A stretch of DNA of 64,000 nucleotides, taken from NCBI RefSeq assembly GCF_003470205.1, contig NZ_QWKP01000222.1, positions 1 through 64,000 of the forward strand. The letters are read 5' to 3'. The stretch's first letter is position 1. Every line of letters starts with the position of its first letter. Below the pieces are notes generated by a model, which worked only from the letters and a program-made list of their open reading frames with translations, did not search any database and was not told the DNA's origin. The stretch comes from Cellulomonas rhizosphaerae. Its GTDB lineage: Bacteria; Actinomycetota; Actinomycetes; Actinomycetales; Cellulomonadaceae. Below, in pieces: positions 37,058 to 45,691 of the stretch. The position numbers and the translations under genes are program-made.

Positions 37058-37073
37058 CGCCGCAGCAGCAGCC

Positions 37074-37107
37074 GAGCCCCGCCCCCGGCAGTCCGGGTGC
37101 GGGGCTC
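37074..37107 (+). terminator. Terminator after fabF
   Basis: Inverted repeat GAGCCCCGCCCCCGG and CCGGGTGCGGGGCTC (one mismatch) with a 4-nt loop, 17 nt past the fabF stop; only a short T-containing tail follows. Confidence 0.75.
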
Positions 37108-37139
37108 GTGCGTTGCTCGGGAGGTTCAGCCCACCACCC

Positions 37140-37640
37140 TCAGCCCACGCGGTGCAGCCACCGCACGGGCGCGCCCGCGCCCGCGTAGCGGAACGGCTCC
37201 AGCTCGTCGTCCCACGCCTGCCCGAGCGCGAGGTCGAGCTCGGTGCGCAGCCGCACAGGGTCGGCGGAGTGCTCCAGGGCGGCGCGGATGCGGTCCTCGG
37301 GGACGACGACGTTGCCGTGCACGTCGGTCGCGGCGTGGAAGATCCCAAGCTCCGGGGTGTGGCTCCAGCGCGAGCCGTCGACGCCGCGGCTGGCCTCCTC
37401 CGTGATCTCGTAGCGCAGGTGTGCCCAGCCGCGCAGCGCCGACGCCAGGCGCGCGCCCGTGCCGGGCTCGCCCTGCCAGGAGTGCTCGGCGCGGAAGAAC
37501 GACGGGCCCGCGGGCTGCTCGGTCCAGTCGAACGCGACGCGTCCGCCCACGACGTTGCCCGCCGCCCACTCGATGTGGGGGCACAGCGCGCGGGGCGCAG
37601 AGTGCACGAAAAGTACACCGCGGGTCATCGGACCTGCCAT
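37140..37640 (-). CDS. DUF3145 family protein
   Basis: 166 residues: MTRGVLFVHSAPRALCPHIEW, then FRAEHSWQGEPGTGARLASAL, RYEITEEASRGVDGSRWSHTPELG and a C-terminal ALGQAWDDELEPFRY. The family is actinobacterial and of unknown function. The start was set at 37640 because GGAGG lies 5 nt upstream; the in-frame ATG 13 codons earlier lacks a site. Confidence 0.87.
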   Translation of the reverse strand: MAGPMTRGVLFVHSAPRALCPHIEWAAGNVVGGRVAFDWTEQPAGPSFFRAEHSWQGEPGTGARLASALRGWAHLRYEITEEASRGVDGSRWSHTPELGIFHAATDVHGNVVVPEDRIRAALEHSADPVRLRTELDLALGQAWDDELEPFRYAGAGAPVRWLHRVG

Positions 37641-37779
37641 GTCGTCCTCCTGAATCGGCTCGAGGTTCGTCTTCCCCAACGACCTCGTCCCGAACGACGG
37701 GAGTACGCACGGTCACGCAGTGTGCTGGTGCCAGTGTGCCCGACGAACGCCGCCAGGACCAGTCACACGCCCGGACTGC

Positions 37780-38268
37780 TCAGAGCTGTTCGCGGATCGC
37801 CCGCATCGCCTTCTTGCGGACCGACCGCTCGAGGCGGTCCAGGTAGAGCATCCCGTCGAGGTGGTCGACCTCGTGCTGCAGGCAGCGCGCCATGAGCTCG
37901 GTGCCCTCGACGACGACCTCCTTGCCGTCCAGGTCCGTGCCGACGACCCGCGCGTACCAGGCGCGGCGGGTCGGGTACCAGAGGCCGGGGACCGAGAGGC
38001 AGCCCTCGTCGCCGTCCTGGTACTCCTCCTCCGAGACGTCGACGATCACGGGGTTGAGCACGTAGCCGATCTCGTCGTCGATGTTCCACGAGAAGGCGCG
38101 CAGGCCGACGCCGATCTGGTTGGCGGCGAGCCCCGCGCGGCCGTCGTGGTCGACGGTCTCGAGCAGGTCCTCGACGAGCGAGCGCACGCGCGCGTCGATC
38201 GTCGTGATCGGGTCACAAGGGGTACGCAGGACGGGGTCACCGACGGTCCTGATCTCACGCATGGCCAT
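37780..38268 (-). CDS. def: Peptide deformylase
   Basis: Removes the formyl group from new proteins, acting before methionine aminopeptidase (map at 11 kb). 162 residues with the three metal-site motifs: [18 protein letters not shown] and QHEVDHLDG. Two possible starts, ATG 38268 and ATG 38262 (MAMRE); the first is used. Confidence 0.95.
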   Translation of the reverse strand: MAMREIRTVGDPVLRTPCDPITTIDARVRSLVEDLLETVDHDGRAGLAANQIGVGLRAFSWNIDDEIGYVLNPVIVDVSEEEYQDGDEGCLSVPGLWYPTRRAWYARVVGTDLDGKEVVVEGTELMARCLQHEVDHLDGMLYLDRLERSVRKKAMRAIREQL

Positions 38269-38314
38269 GCCCCGATCCTCCCATGACGGGTCGCCTCACC
38301 TGGTACCGAACGCA

Positions 38315-38350
38315 CGAAGGGCCGGTGACGACTACGTCACCGGCCCTTCG
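38315..38350. terminator. Terminator between bldC and def
   Basis: Perfect 16-bp stem (CGAAGGGCCGGTGACG and its complement) with loop ACTA, 16 nt past the bldC stop codon on the minus strand. Confidence 0.85.
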
Positions 38351-38365
38351 AGGAAAGCTGTGAGG

Positions 38366-38584
38366 TCACTCCCCCGCGCGCTGCTGCGGGACGCCGGTGA
38401 GGAGCTGACGCACCTCGGCCTCGTGGAAGCGGCGGTGGCCGCCGAGGGTACGGACGGCCGAGAGCTTGCCGGCCTGGGCCCAACGCGTGACCGTCTTCGG
38501 GTCGACGCGGAAGAGCACGGCAACCTCGCCGGGCGTGAGAAGTGCACCCTGCGAGAGGGGGGCCTCGGTGGTGTTGATCGCCAT
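38366..38584 (-). CDS. bldC: BldC-type MerR-like DNA-binding protein
   Basis: 72 residues. The whole protein is one winged-helix domain: LLTPGEVAVLFRVDPKTVTRW, then AQAGKLSAVRTLGGHRRFHEAE and a VPQQR tail, nearly the Streptomyces BldC sequence from memory. BldC there binds direct repeats cooperatively and times development. In non-sporulating relatives its role is open. AGGAG lies 7 nt before the ATG. Confidence 0.93.
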   Translation of the reverse strand: MAINTTEAPLSQGALLTPGEVAVLFRVDPKTVTRWAQAGKLSAVRTLGGHRRFHEAEVRQLLTGVPQQRAGE

Positions 38585-38859
38585 GATGGATCTCCTGTCG
38601 TTCGGTAGCTCGGCTGACCCTGTAGGCCCCGTGGCTTTGCGTCCCCACCTTGCGGCGGGTTTGCCGTTGTCGCTGACAAGAAGGAACTATGCCCGAAACT
38701 GGACACTTGTGCAACAACCGCCCGCGTCCGATTCGCTCGCAAACGGGTGAAATCGAATCGCCACGTATCGGACGGATCCGGCGTGCCTCGTCGCCCCGGG
38801 CACCACTTTCGGGTCTCTCCCCTGGTCAGCGTCGTGGTGCCGTAACCTGGCGACACCTC

Positions 38860-38933
38860 GGGGCAGTAGCTCAGCCGGTCAGAGCAGCGGACTCATAATC
38901 CGTGGGTCGTGGGTTCAAGCCCCACCTGCCCCA
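38860..38933 (+). tRNA. tRNA with anticodon CAU (Ile2 or elongator Met)
   Basis: Acceptor GGGGCAG pairs with CTGCCCC; anticodon loop CTCATAA (CAT); T-arm GTGGGTTCAAGCCCCAC. CAU-bearing tRNAs may be initiator, elongator Met or lysidine-modified Ile. It lacks the initiator features. The GGACTCATAATCC stem and TTCAAG resemble Ile2, but Met cannot be excluded. Confidence 0.93.
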
Positions 38934-38950
38934 CCGAACGTCGTCGTAGG

Positions 38951-39106
38951 TCAGACCGTGTCGCGCTGGGTCTGAGCCGCCTTGTCGCGACGCCGGCTCC
39001 CCCGACGACCCAGCGTGAACGCGACGAACGCGGTGCCCGCGACCAGCACGAGGATCCCGATCTGGGCGATCACGTCGAACGCGGTGGGGACCAGGGGGTT
39101 CGCCAT
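38951..39106 (-). CDS. Small single-span membrane protein, 51 aa
   Basis: MANPLVPTAFDVIAQIGILV begins one membrane helix (about 10-32), followed by a basic Gly/Arg-rich cytoplasmic tail (RRGSRRRDKAAQTQ). ATG 39106 lies 7 nt after TAGAGT. Short membrane proteins with a basic tail like this are frequent in Cellulomonas-type genomes; no function is known. Confidence 0.7.
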   Translation of the reverse strand: MANPLVPTAFDVIAQIGILVLVAGTAFVAFTLGRRGSRRRDKAAQTQRDTV

Positions 39107-39113
39107 GGCGCCG

Positions 39114-39119
39114 ACTCTA
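39114..39119 (-). promoter_or_regulatory. -10 box of the 51-aa membrane protein (leaderless)
   Basis: TAGAGT on the minus strand, 7 nt before ATG 39106. Confidence 0.6.
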
Positions 39120-39190
39120 GCGAGCCGCGACGAGCCCGCAGCCGAAAATCGTGCGGCCCGACCGCATCACCGCTGTCAGGCTCCCCCACC

Positions 39191-40369
39191 ATGACCCGCG
39201 AGCACCTCACCAAGAACCTCATCAGCTGGGCCACCATCCTCGAGCCCAGCACCCGTGACCAGGCGATCACGACGGCCACCATGCCGTTCGTCTACCCGCA
39301 CCTGGCCCTCATGCCCGACGCCCACCTGGGCAAGGGCGCGACGGTCGGCTCGGTCATCCCCACCCTCGGCGCGATCATCCCCGCGGCCGTCGGCGTGGAC
39401 ATCGGCTGCGGGATGATCGCCGTGCGGACGCAGTGGACCGAGGACGAGTTCCGCGCCGCGGGCTCGCTGGCCACGCTGCGCCAGGCCATCGAGGCGGCCG
39501 TTCCGCTGTGGGCAGGTGTCTACAACCAGGCGCTCACGTCGTCGGCGGCCGTGCGCGTCGCCGAGCTGGAGGCGAAGGCCGAGCGTGCGGGCTTCGACCC
39601 GGCCGCGTATGCGGGCAACTGGCGGCTGCAGCTCGGCACGCTCGGGTCGGGCAACCACTTCATCGAGGTCACGGTCGACGAGACGGGCGCGGTGTGGCTG
39701 TTCCTGCACTCGGGCTCGCGTGGGGTGGGCAACAAGATCGCCCAGCACCACATCGCCGTCGCCGCTGCGCTGTGCAAGCGGTGGTGGATCTCCCTGCCGG
39801 ACCCGGACCTCGCCTACCTCGTCGAGGGCACCGAGGAGTTCTGGGCCTACGTGCGCGAGCTGCGCTGGGCCCAGGACTTCGCGCTGCTCAACCGCGAGGA
39901 GATGATGGACCGCGTCGTCGCCGCCGTCACGGCCCACATGGGCGTCGCGGTCGACGAGCAGGAGCGCATCAACTGCCACCACAACTTCACCGAGCAGGAG
40001 ACGCACTTCAAGAAGAAGGTGTGGGTGTCACGCAAGGGCGCGATCCTCGCGGACCGCGGCCGGCCCGGGCTCATCCCCGGCTCGATGGGGACCGCGTCGT
40101 ACGTCGTGGTCGGCAAGGGCGACAAGCTCTCGCTCAACTCCTCGCCGCACGGCGCGGGACGCAACCACTCGCGCTCGGCGGCTCGCCGGATGTTCACGCA
40201 CGAGCAGCTGCGCGAGGCGATGGCGGGCATCGAGTACCGGGACACCGACGCGTTCATCGACGAGATCCCGGCCGCCTACAAGGACATCGACCAGGTCATG
40301 GCCGACGCGGCCGACCTCGTCGAGGTCCGGCACACGCTGCACCAGATCGTGAACGTCAAGGGCGACTGA
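39191..40369 (+). CDS. rtcB: RtcB family RNA-splicing ligase
   Basis: Joins RNA 2',3'-cyclic phosphate or 3'-phosphate ends to 5'-OH using GTP and Mn2+. 392 residues. Motifs are MPDAHLGKGATVGSV, VGVDIGCGM (metal cysteine), GTLGSGNHFIEV, LHSGSRGVGN and SSPHGAGRNHSRSAA with the likely guanylylated His320. It belongs to the short bacterial type. No archease, RtcA or RtcR lies beside it. ATG 39191 lacks a clear ribosome-binding site. Confidence 0.94.
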   Translation: MTREHLTKNLISWATILEPSTRDQAITTATMPFVYPHLALMPDAHLGKGATVGSVIPTLGAIIPAAVGVDIGCGMIAVRTQWTEDEFRAAGSLATLRQAIEAAVPLWAGVYNQALTSSAAVRVAELEAKAERAGFDPAAYAGNWRLQLGTLGSGNHFIEVTVDETGAVWLFLHSGSRGVGNKIAQHHIAVAAALCKRWWISLPDPDLAYLVEGTEEFWAYVRELRWAQDFALLNREEMMDRVVAAVTAHMGVAVDEQERINCHHNFTEQETHFKKKVWVSRKGAILADRGRPGLIPGSMGTASYVVVGKGDKLSLNSSPHGAGRNHSRSAARRMFTHEQLREAMAGIEYRDTDAFIDEIPAAYKDIDQVMADAADLVEVRHTLHQIVNVKGD

Positions 40370-40372
40370 TCG

Positions 40373-40405
40373 CGCGCCGGCCGGGGAGCTCCCCCGGCCG
40401 GCGCG
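40373..40405. terminator. Bidirectional terminator between rtcB and the three-helix protein
   Basis: Perfect 14-bp GC stem (CGCGCCGGCCGGGG and its complement) with a 5-nt loop, between convergent genes; no T-run on the rtcB side. Confidence 0.75.
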
Positions 40406-40412
40406 TCACTCG

Positions 40413-40607
40413 TCAGGTCTCGCGCAGCTCGTCGGTCACCTCGTGCTCGACGAGCACCGGGACGAAGTCCCGCACGGCTGCCCCCTCGAACTCGTCAACC
40501 TTCGCGTCCACGGTCTCGCGGACCACCTCGGGCTCGACGTCGGGGAACTTCTCCGCGACGCGCTCGACCACCTCGGCGATCGCCTTGTCCTCGTCCTCGA
40601 TCGGCAT
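40413..40607 (-). CDS. Three-helix-bundle dimerisation-domain protein, 64 aa
   Basis: MPIEDEDKAIAEVVERVAEK followed by two further helices (VEPEVVRETVDAKVDEF and FVPVLVEHEVTDELRET). This is the small domain that NCBI names three-helix bundle dimerization domain, also found at the N-terminus of actinobacterial low-molecular-weight phosphatases. The partner is unknown. GATGAT lies 6 nt before ATG 40607. Confidence 0.75.
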   Translation of the reverse strand: MPIEDEDKAIAEVVERVAEKFPDVEPEVVRETVDAKVDEFEGAAVRDFVPVLVEHEVTDELRET

Positions 40608-40716
40608 GCCGCGATCATCGGCCGCGACCGCCGCGAGGTCAACGCACGGAACATGAACACTGGACGCCGCGGCCGTGCCAGAGTGAGCGTGACGACGACG
40701 TGCACCAGGGGGAAAC

Positions 40717-41367
40717 ATGGCCGGACCGACCTATCCACCAGCTGGGCCGGGCTACGGCCCCGCGACCGGCGTGGCCTACCAGCCCCCGCGGCAGCCTCCG
40801 ACGAGCGGCCTGGCGATCGCGGCGTTCGTCGTCGCGTTCTTCTCCGGGCTGGTCGGCCTCATCCTCGGGATCGTCGCCCGCCGCCAGATCCGCCGGGACG
40901 GGACTCGCGGCGACGGGTTCGCCGTCGCGGCCATCGCGATCGGCACGGTCAGGCTGGTGCTCGAGATCGCCGTGGCCGGCTATCTCATCGCCGGGCTGGC
41001 GACCGGGACGGTCGCGGGCGAGTCGTCCGAAGAGGCCGTCGCGAGCGTGCCCGCGACCGGCCCCTTCGCCGCGGGCACCTGCGCGGGGTCTGACGGCGCG
41101 TCCGAGGGCGCAGGGTCCACCGTCGACTGCTCCGAGCCCCACGTGCTCGAGGTCGTCGGCACGACGGCCGGCGACGTCAGCTCAGCAGCGCAGGAGTGCA
41201 GCCGTCAGGTCGCCGACATCGCCGACGCCACCCCCGGGATCCCCGCCCACCGGGCGGACGCGATCGCGCTGATGGTGGGTCCCGACCCCGTCGCCTGCGT
41301 GATCATCTTCACCGACGGCGACGTGACGGGCTCGGTCGTCGACGGGACGCTCGCCCCCGCGAGCTGA
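40717..41367 (+). CDS. DUF4190 domain membrane protein with extracellular Cys-containing domain
   Basis: 216 residues. A Pro/Gly/Tyr-rich N-terminus is followed by the DUF4190 pair of membrane segments (SGLAIAAFVVAFFSGLVGLI and FAVAAIAIGTVRLVLEIAVA). The extracytoplasmic domain has four cysteines (CAGS, DCSEPHVLEVVG, QECSRQV, PVACVIIF), reminiscent of septum-formation-domain proteins. AGGGGGAA precedes the ATG. Confidence 0.78.
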   Translation: MAGPTYPPAGPGYGPATGVAYQPPRQPPTSGLAIAAFVVAFFSGLVGLILGIVARRQIRRDGTRGDGFAVAAIAIGTVRLVLEIAVAGYLIAGLATGTVAGESSEEAVASVPATGPFAAGTCAGSDGASEGAGSTVDCSEPHVLEVVGTTAGDVSSAAQECSRQVADIADATPGIPAHRADAIALMVGPDPVACVIIFTDGDVTGSVVDGTLAPAS

Positions 41368-41371
41368 GCGC

Positions 41372-42169
41372 TCAGAGCTTGCCGTACTTCGAGCGCACGA
41401 ACGAGTAGATCCCGTACGCGATGAACCCGATGCCGACGATGGCGAGCAACCAGACGCCGGCTGGCTGGTCGCGCAGCGTGTGCAGCGCGCCGTCCAGTCC
41501 CTTGGCCTTGTCCGGGTCGGCCTTGACGGCCGCCAGCACGAACAGGCCGCCGACGATGGCGAGGGCGACGCCCTTGGCGGTGTAGCCGAAGATGCCGAGG
41601 CGGCGCACGGTCACGCCCGCGGTGCCCGACGGGAGCGAGTGCAGGTCCTCGAGGAACTTCTTGCGCAGCCCCTTGAGGGCGTAGATGACGCCGCCGACGA
41701 CGATGGCGGCGCCCAGCAGCCCGACGAGGAACCGACCACCCGGGGCGGACATGAGCGACTCGGTCGCGTCGGTCGTCTGCTTGGAGCTCGACGTGCCGCT
41801 CCCCTGGGCGAACGAGAAGACGGTGACGGCCAGGGCGAGGTAGATGACGGCGCGCAGGCCGGCCTCGAGGCGGTCCTTGGTGCTCGACCCCTGGCTCGTC
41901 GGCTGCTTGCGGAACGCGACGGCGAGCTGCCAGAGCCCGAGCGCGACGAACGCCACGACGGAGGCCCACAGGATGAACCCGCCGAACGGCGTCTCCGAGA
42001 TCGTGCTGAGCGCGCCGGACTGGTCCGCGTTCTTCTTCTCGCCGCCGAAGGCGATCTGGAGCGCGATCACCCCGATGAGGATGTGGAGCACGCCGTTGAT
42101 CACGTAGCCGAACCGTGCCATGAGCTCCCAGCCCCGCTGCGCGGTGCCGCTCGTCGTCCCAGCCGTCAT
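41372..42169 (-). CDS. DUF1206 domain membrane protein
   Basis: 265 residues with six membrane segments in three DUF1206 repeats. Each starts with a pattern like FGYVINGVLHILIGVIALQ, LRAVIYLALAVTVFSFAQG or GIFGYTAKGVALAIVGGLFV and carries G-x-Y. Function unknown. It converges on the DUF4190 gene with a 4-nt gap. Confidence 0.88.
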   Translation of the reverse strand: MTAGTTSGTAQRGWELMARFGYVINGVLHILIGVIALQIAFGGEKKNADQSGALSTISETPFGGFILWASVVAFVALGLWQLAVAFRKQPTSQGSSTKDRLEAGLRAVIYLALAVTVFSFAQGSGTSSSKQTTDATESLMSAPGGRFLVGLLGAAIVVGGVIYALKGLRKKFLEDLHSLPSGTAGVTVRRLGIFGYTAKGVALAIVGGLFVLAAVKADPDKAKGLDGALHTLRDQPAGVWLLAIVGIGFIAYGIYSFVRSKYGKL

Positions 42170-42251
42170 CGATCCGTGCCTCTCGTCGTGGGTCGTGTCG
42201 GCGCCGATCGTGGCAGGGGTCGCGCGTGTCCGCGACCGGAGAGCGCGCGGG

Positions 42252-42257
42252 TACCGT
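42252..42257 (+). promoter_or_regulatory. -10 box of leaderless 170-aa gene
   Basis: TACCGT, 6 nt before GTG 42264; it decides the start over the longer open frame. Confidence 0.6.
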
Positions 42258-42263
42258 GGGGCC

Positions 42264-42776
42264 GTGCCCGTCTCGCCCCGCAACCGTCGACTGACGGCCT
42301 CCGATCGCGCCCGCCTCGAGCTCCGGTCCGGCGACCGCGCGCTCGTCGCGGTCGAGCTCGCCGACGGCCGTCGCGCCGTCGCCTCCCGCCTCGCCCTGCA
42401 CGTCCTCTCGACCGACTCGGTGACCCGCACGCCGTGGGCCGACGTGGACAACGGCACCCTCGACGCCGCGACCCGCACGCTCAGCATCCGCTGGGTCTGG
42501 GGCGCCACGACGCGGCTGACGTTCGCAGAGGACCGCGCGTCGGTCAGGTTCAGCCAGACGTTCCGCGAGCGGGTGCAGCAGTCGGTGGTGCACACGACGA
42601 GCGTCGCACTGCCGGACGGGCGACGAGCCCGCGTGGCCCTGCGCCGCGACGAGGACGGGGAGCTGTTCAGCCAGGTGCTGGCCGACGGCGACGTCGACCT
42701 GGCCGACCCCGCGGTCGCGGCGCTGGTCGACGCCGCGGAGGACACGGTGCGCGACGCGGCCGGCCTCCCCCGGTGA
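42264..42776 (+). CDS. Conserved hypothetical protein, 170 aa
   Basis: No named family. The sequence suggests a beta-rich N-terminus (ALVAVELADGRRAVASRLAL, RIRW-like SIRWVWGATTRLTF) and a helical end (VAALVDAAEDTVRDAAG). The pattern of a short protein translating measured values near a tRNA gene is common in Micrococcales, but nothing indicates function. It ends 55 nt before tRNA-Asn. Confidence 0.7.
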   Translation: MPVSPRNRRLTASDRARLELRSGDRALVAVELADGRRAVASRLALHVLSTDSVTRTPWADVDNGTLDAATRTLSIRWVWGATTRLTFAEDRASVRFSQTFRERVQQSVVHTTSVALPDGRRARVALRRDEDGELFSQVLADGDVDLADPAVAALVDAAEDTVRDAAGLPR

Positions 42777-42831
42777 CGCACGTCGCGTCCGAGGCACCCC
42801 TTTCAGGCTGCTAGAGTTTTCCCCGCTGCGA

Positions 42832-42904
42832 TCCCCCGTAGCTCAATTGGCAGAGCATTCGACTGTTAATCGAAGGGTTACTGGTTCGAGTCCAGTCGGG
42901 GGAG
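42832..42904 (+). tRNA. tRNA-Asn (anticodon GUU)
   Basis: Acceptor TCCCCCG pairs with CGGGGGA; anticodon loop CTGTTAA (GTT) closed by TTCGA/TCGAA; T-arm CTGGTTCGAGTCCAG. CCA is not encoded. Confidence 0.95.
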
Positions 42905-42910
42905 CACATG

Positions 42911-42953
42911 AAGGGCCTCTGACCCGCGGAAACGCCGGTCAGAGGCCCTTTTC
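42911..42953. terminator. Terminator after tRNA-Asn
   Basis: AAGGGCCTCTGACC and its complement (42937-42950) followed by TTTTCT on the plus strand; it also serves the convergent GH3 gene. Confidence 0.88.
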
Positions 42954-42964
42954 TCATGCGCGGC

Positions 42965-45220
42965 TCAGCGGAGCGAGGCGATCAGCGCCTCGGTGTCGCC
43001 GACGAGCTGGTCGGCCGCCGTCGTCGAGACGTGCCGCCCGCCGGACCACCGCTCGACGGTCCGCACGAACCGCTCGAGGCCGCGCACGGCCTGCTGCTCG
43101 CGGCCCCGGTCGAGCGCTCGCTCGACGGAGGCCAGCTGCGCGTCGAGCACGCGTGCGGCTGAACGGCTCACGTCGCCGGACGCGCGCAGGTCGGCGAGCG
43201 ACCCCCGCAGCTGCTCGATCGTCGGCGCCGCGTACTCGAGGCCGAACCCGGCCGGGAACAGCGGGTCGGCGGAGTCGTCGGCTACGTCGGAGAGCTGGGC
43301 CTCGACCGCCGCCATCGAAGACGGCAGCTCGAACGGCAGGGTCCCGCCGGGTCGACGCTCCCCCGCGATCGTCTGGAGGAGCACCTCGTCGGAGACGCCG
43401 TAGTTGGCGAGCACCGCACCCGCTCGGTCCACCACGTTCGTCAGGACGAGCGGGCGGTCGAGCTTGGGCACGGCCACGGTCGGCACGCCGGCGTCGACGG
43501 CCGCCTGGAACGCCGCGTAGTCGGGCTCGGTCCCCGCGAAGTCCAGGTCCGTGAGGTCCGGGCCGCCGCGCGGGTCGCTGAGGCGGACGATCGCGAGATC
43601 GGCGTCCGCGAGGTCCGTCACGACCGTGTAGCCGGCCGCGGTGGCGGCGTCCCCGCTCACGCCCGAGAGGTACACGTGCGCGTGGTCAGCCGGCGCCGCC
43701 GGGAGCAGGTCGCCGGAGTTGGCGAGCAGCGTGAGCGACTCCGCCTGCGCGGCATCCCCCACGGCCGTGAACGCCGCGTTGCCCGCGATCGCCGCGGCCT
43801 TCGTCGGGCTCACGAACGGGTTCTCGAACAGCCCGAGCTCGAACTTCTGCACGAGCACACGACGCGCGGCGGCGTCGACGCGGGCGCGGGAGACGAGGCC
43901 GTCGGCCACCGCCTGGAGCACGTAGCTCGGCTCGTCCGAGCCGCCCACCTGGTCCACGCCGGCGTTGATCGTCAGCGCGAAGCGCTGGAGCACGCTCTGG
44001 TCCTCCACGCCCCAAGGCATCCCGACACCCCACGGGCCGACGAAGAAGGCCGGCGGCCGGTTCTCCTGGCACGCGACCGGGCAGTCCCCCGTGATGCCCC
44101 AGTCGGAGACGATCACGCCGTCGAACCCGTACCGGCCGCGCAGGAGGTCCTGCAGCAGGAACGAGCTGAACCCGGCGCCGACCTGCGGGAGCGCGGTGCC
44201 CTGGTAGACGAGGTCCTTGAGGATCGAGTACGTCGGCATGACGCCCGCGGTGTCCGCGGCGAAGGCACCCGTGAAGGGCACGATGTGCTCGGCGAAGTTG
44301 CCGCCGGGGAACGTGGCGTAGCGGCCGTAGAAGTAGTGGCTGTCGAAGCCCTTGTCCTGCGCGCCGTAGCCGACCCAGTGCTTGGTGACCGTGGCGACGC
44401 TGTCCGGGGTGAGCCCGCGCGTCCCGTCCTGCAGGCCCGCGACGTACGCCTTGACAAGCCTCTTGGCGAGCGTGGAGTCCGACCCGAACGTGCCGTTGAT
44501 GCGGGTCCATCGCGGCTCGGTCGCGATGTCTGCCTGCGGCGAGAGCGCCTCGGTGATGCCGACGGCGCGGTACTCGGCGCGGACGATGTCCCCCAGCTCG
44601 CGGATCGTGGCGGGGTCGCCGATCGCGCCCTGCCCGATGGCGTCCGGCATGGCGGTCGTGCCGATCCGGGCGACCGTCTGACCGCCCGTGACCGAGAAGC
44701 CGTTGCGCGGGTCGGTCGAGATGACCACGGGGATCCCCAGCGGCTGGTTCTCGGCGATGGCCTGCACGGCGTTGCTGGCAGTGGCCATCGCGGCGGGCTC
44801 CGCGGCCAGCCGCGTGATCATCGTCGTGATGCTGCGGTCCGCGACCAGGCGCGTCGTCCCCGCGACGTCGTACCCCGTGCCGGACGCGGGAAGCGTGCCG
44901 TGCACCATGAGGCCGGCCTTCTGCGCGAGCGTCATGCGGCCGAGCAGGTCACGGGCGCGGGCCGACGCGGGGAGCCGCCAGTCCTCGTACGGCGTGAGCC
45001 GGCCGTTACGGTCGAGGTCGCGGAACTTCAGGCCGTGGACCGACAGGATCGGGGCCGACCGGGTCGAGAGCGTGGGTTGCCGCTCATGGCGCTTCGAGGT
45101 GGCCTCGCTCGGCGCCACCACGACCCCGAGCGCGAGCGCCGCGGCGAACGCGGCACCCCCTGCTCTCCACAGTGGGCGGTGCTTGCGGGTCCCTGGGCGC
45201 GACGTCGTCGTCGTGGACAT
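42965..45220 (-). CDS. Secreted glycoside hydrolase family 3 protein
   Basis: 751 residues. A signal peptide (basic start, then AGGAAFAAALALGVVVA) precedes the mature enzyme. An EF-hand-like stretch (FRDLDRNGRLTPYEDW) is typical of one GH3 group. The (beta/alpha)8 domain contains GIPVVISTDPRNG and the nucleophile D373 in VIVSDWG; the second domain follows from about residue 500, and a helical C-terminal extension completes it. It is probably an exported beta-glucosidase or beta-xylosidase. GAGGAGG precedes the ATG. Confidence 0.92.
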   Translation of the reverse strand: MSTTTTSRPGTRKHRPLWRAGGAAFAAALALGVVVAPSEATSKRHERQPTLSTRSAPILSVHGLKFRDLDRNGRLTPYEDWRLPASARARDLLGRMTLAQKAGLMVHGTLPASGTGYDVAGTTRLVADRSITTMITRLAAEPAAMATASNAVQAIAENQPLGIPVVISTDPRNGFSVTGGQTVARIGTTAMPDAIGQGAIGDPATIRELGDIVRAEYRAVGITEALSPQADIATEPRWTRINGTFGSDSTLAKRLVKAYVAGLQDGTRGLTPDSVATVTKHWVGYGAQDKGFDSHYFYGRYATFPGGNFAEHIVPFTGAFAADTAGVMPTYSILKDLVYQGTALPQVGAGFSSFLLQDLLRGRYGFDGVIVSDWGITGDCPVACQENRPPAFFVGPWGVGMPWGVEDQSVLQRFALTINAGVDQVGGSDEPSYVLQAVADGLVSRARVDAAARRVLVQKFELGLFENPFVSPTKAAAIAGNAAFTAVGDAAQAESLTLLANSGDLLPAAPADHAHVYLSGVSGDAATAAGYTVVTDLADADLAIVRLSDPRGGPDLTDLDFAGTEPDYAAFQAAVDAGVPTVAVPKLDRPLVLTNVVDRAGAVLANYGVSDEVLLQTIAGERRPGGTLPFELPSSMAAVEAQLSDVADDSADPLFPAGFGLEYAAPTIEQLRGSLADLRASGDVSRSAARVLDAQLASVERALDRGREQQAVRGLERFVRTVERWSGGRHVSTTAADQLVGDTEALIASLR

Positions 45221-45351
45221 GGTTCCTCCTCGAACCTGTCACCACGGCCGCGTGCGAGCGCAGCCGCTCGTTCGCGTGAGCACGCTGCTCACCCGATCGA
45301 GTGTGTGACGGGGTCGCGAAGGGCGCCACTCGGGGTGGCGACCGACAGCGC

Positions 45352-45639
45352 CTAGCGCCGACGCGCGAACGACCAAGCGTCGACGTGGTCTGCGAGGCGG
45401 TAGATGCCCGTCGCGAGCATCACACCGCCGCCGATCACGCCGAGGAACCCGACCACCTCGAACACGGCGTCCAGCACCGCGATCGACGAGATGCCCGAGA
45501 CGATCGGGCCGAAGAAGACGCCGGCGAACCCGAACGCCAGCAGGCCCGCCGAGTTGCGGAACGGAGCCGCCGCCTGGGTCGACGCGGGACGCGGACGGTG
45601 CACGGGCGTGGGTGCGACGACGGGGTCGGGTGCGCTCAT
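45352..45639 (-). CDS. Hypothetical membrane protein, 95 aa
   Basis: Pro/Ala-rich N-terminus, then two membrane segments (SAGLLAFGFAGVFFGPIVSG and FEVVGFLGVIGGGVMLATGI) and the end YRLADHVDAWSFARRR. Not recognised. Start ATG 45639 lies 6 nt after TACGGT. Confidence 0.65.
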   Translation of the reverse strand: MSAPDPVVAPTPVHRPRPASTQAAAPFRNSAGLLAFGFAGVFFGPIVSGISSIAVLDAVFEVVGFLGVIGGGVMLATGIYRLADHVDAWSFARRR

Positions 45640-45645
45640 TCCGCG

Positions 45646-45651
45646 ACCGTA
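45646..45651 (-). promoter_or_regulatory. -10 box of leaderless 95-aa gene
   Basis: TACGGT on the minus strand, 6 nt before ATG 45639. Confidence 0.55.
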
Positions 45652-45691
45652 GCGCTGGCGAGCACCCGCGCGGGCGGGTTCCGGGGACGGG

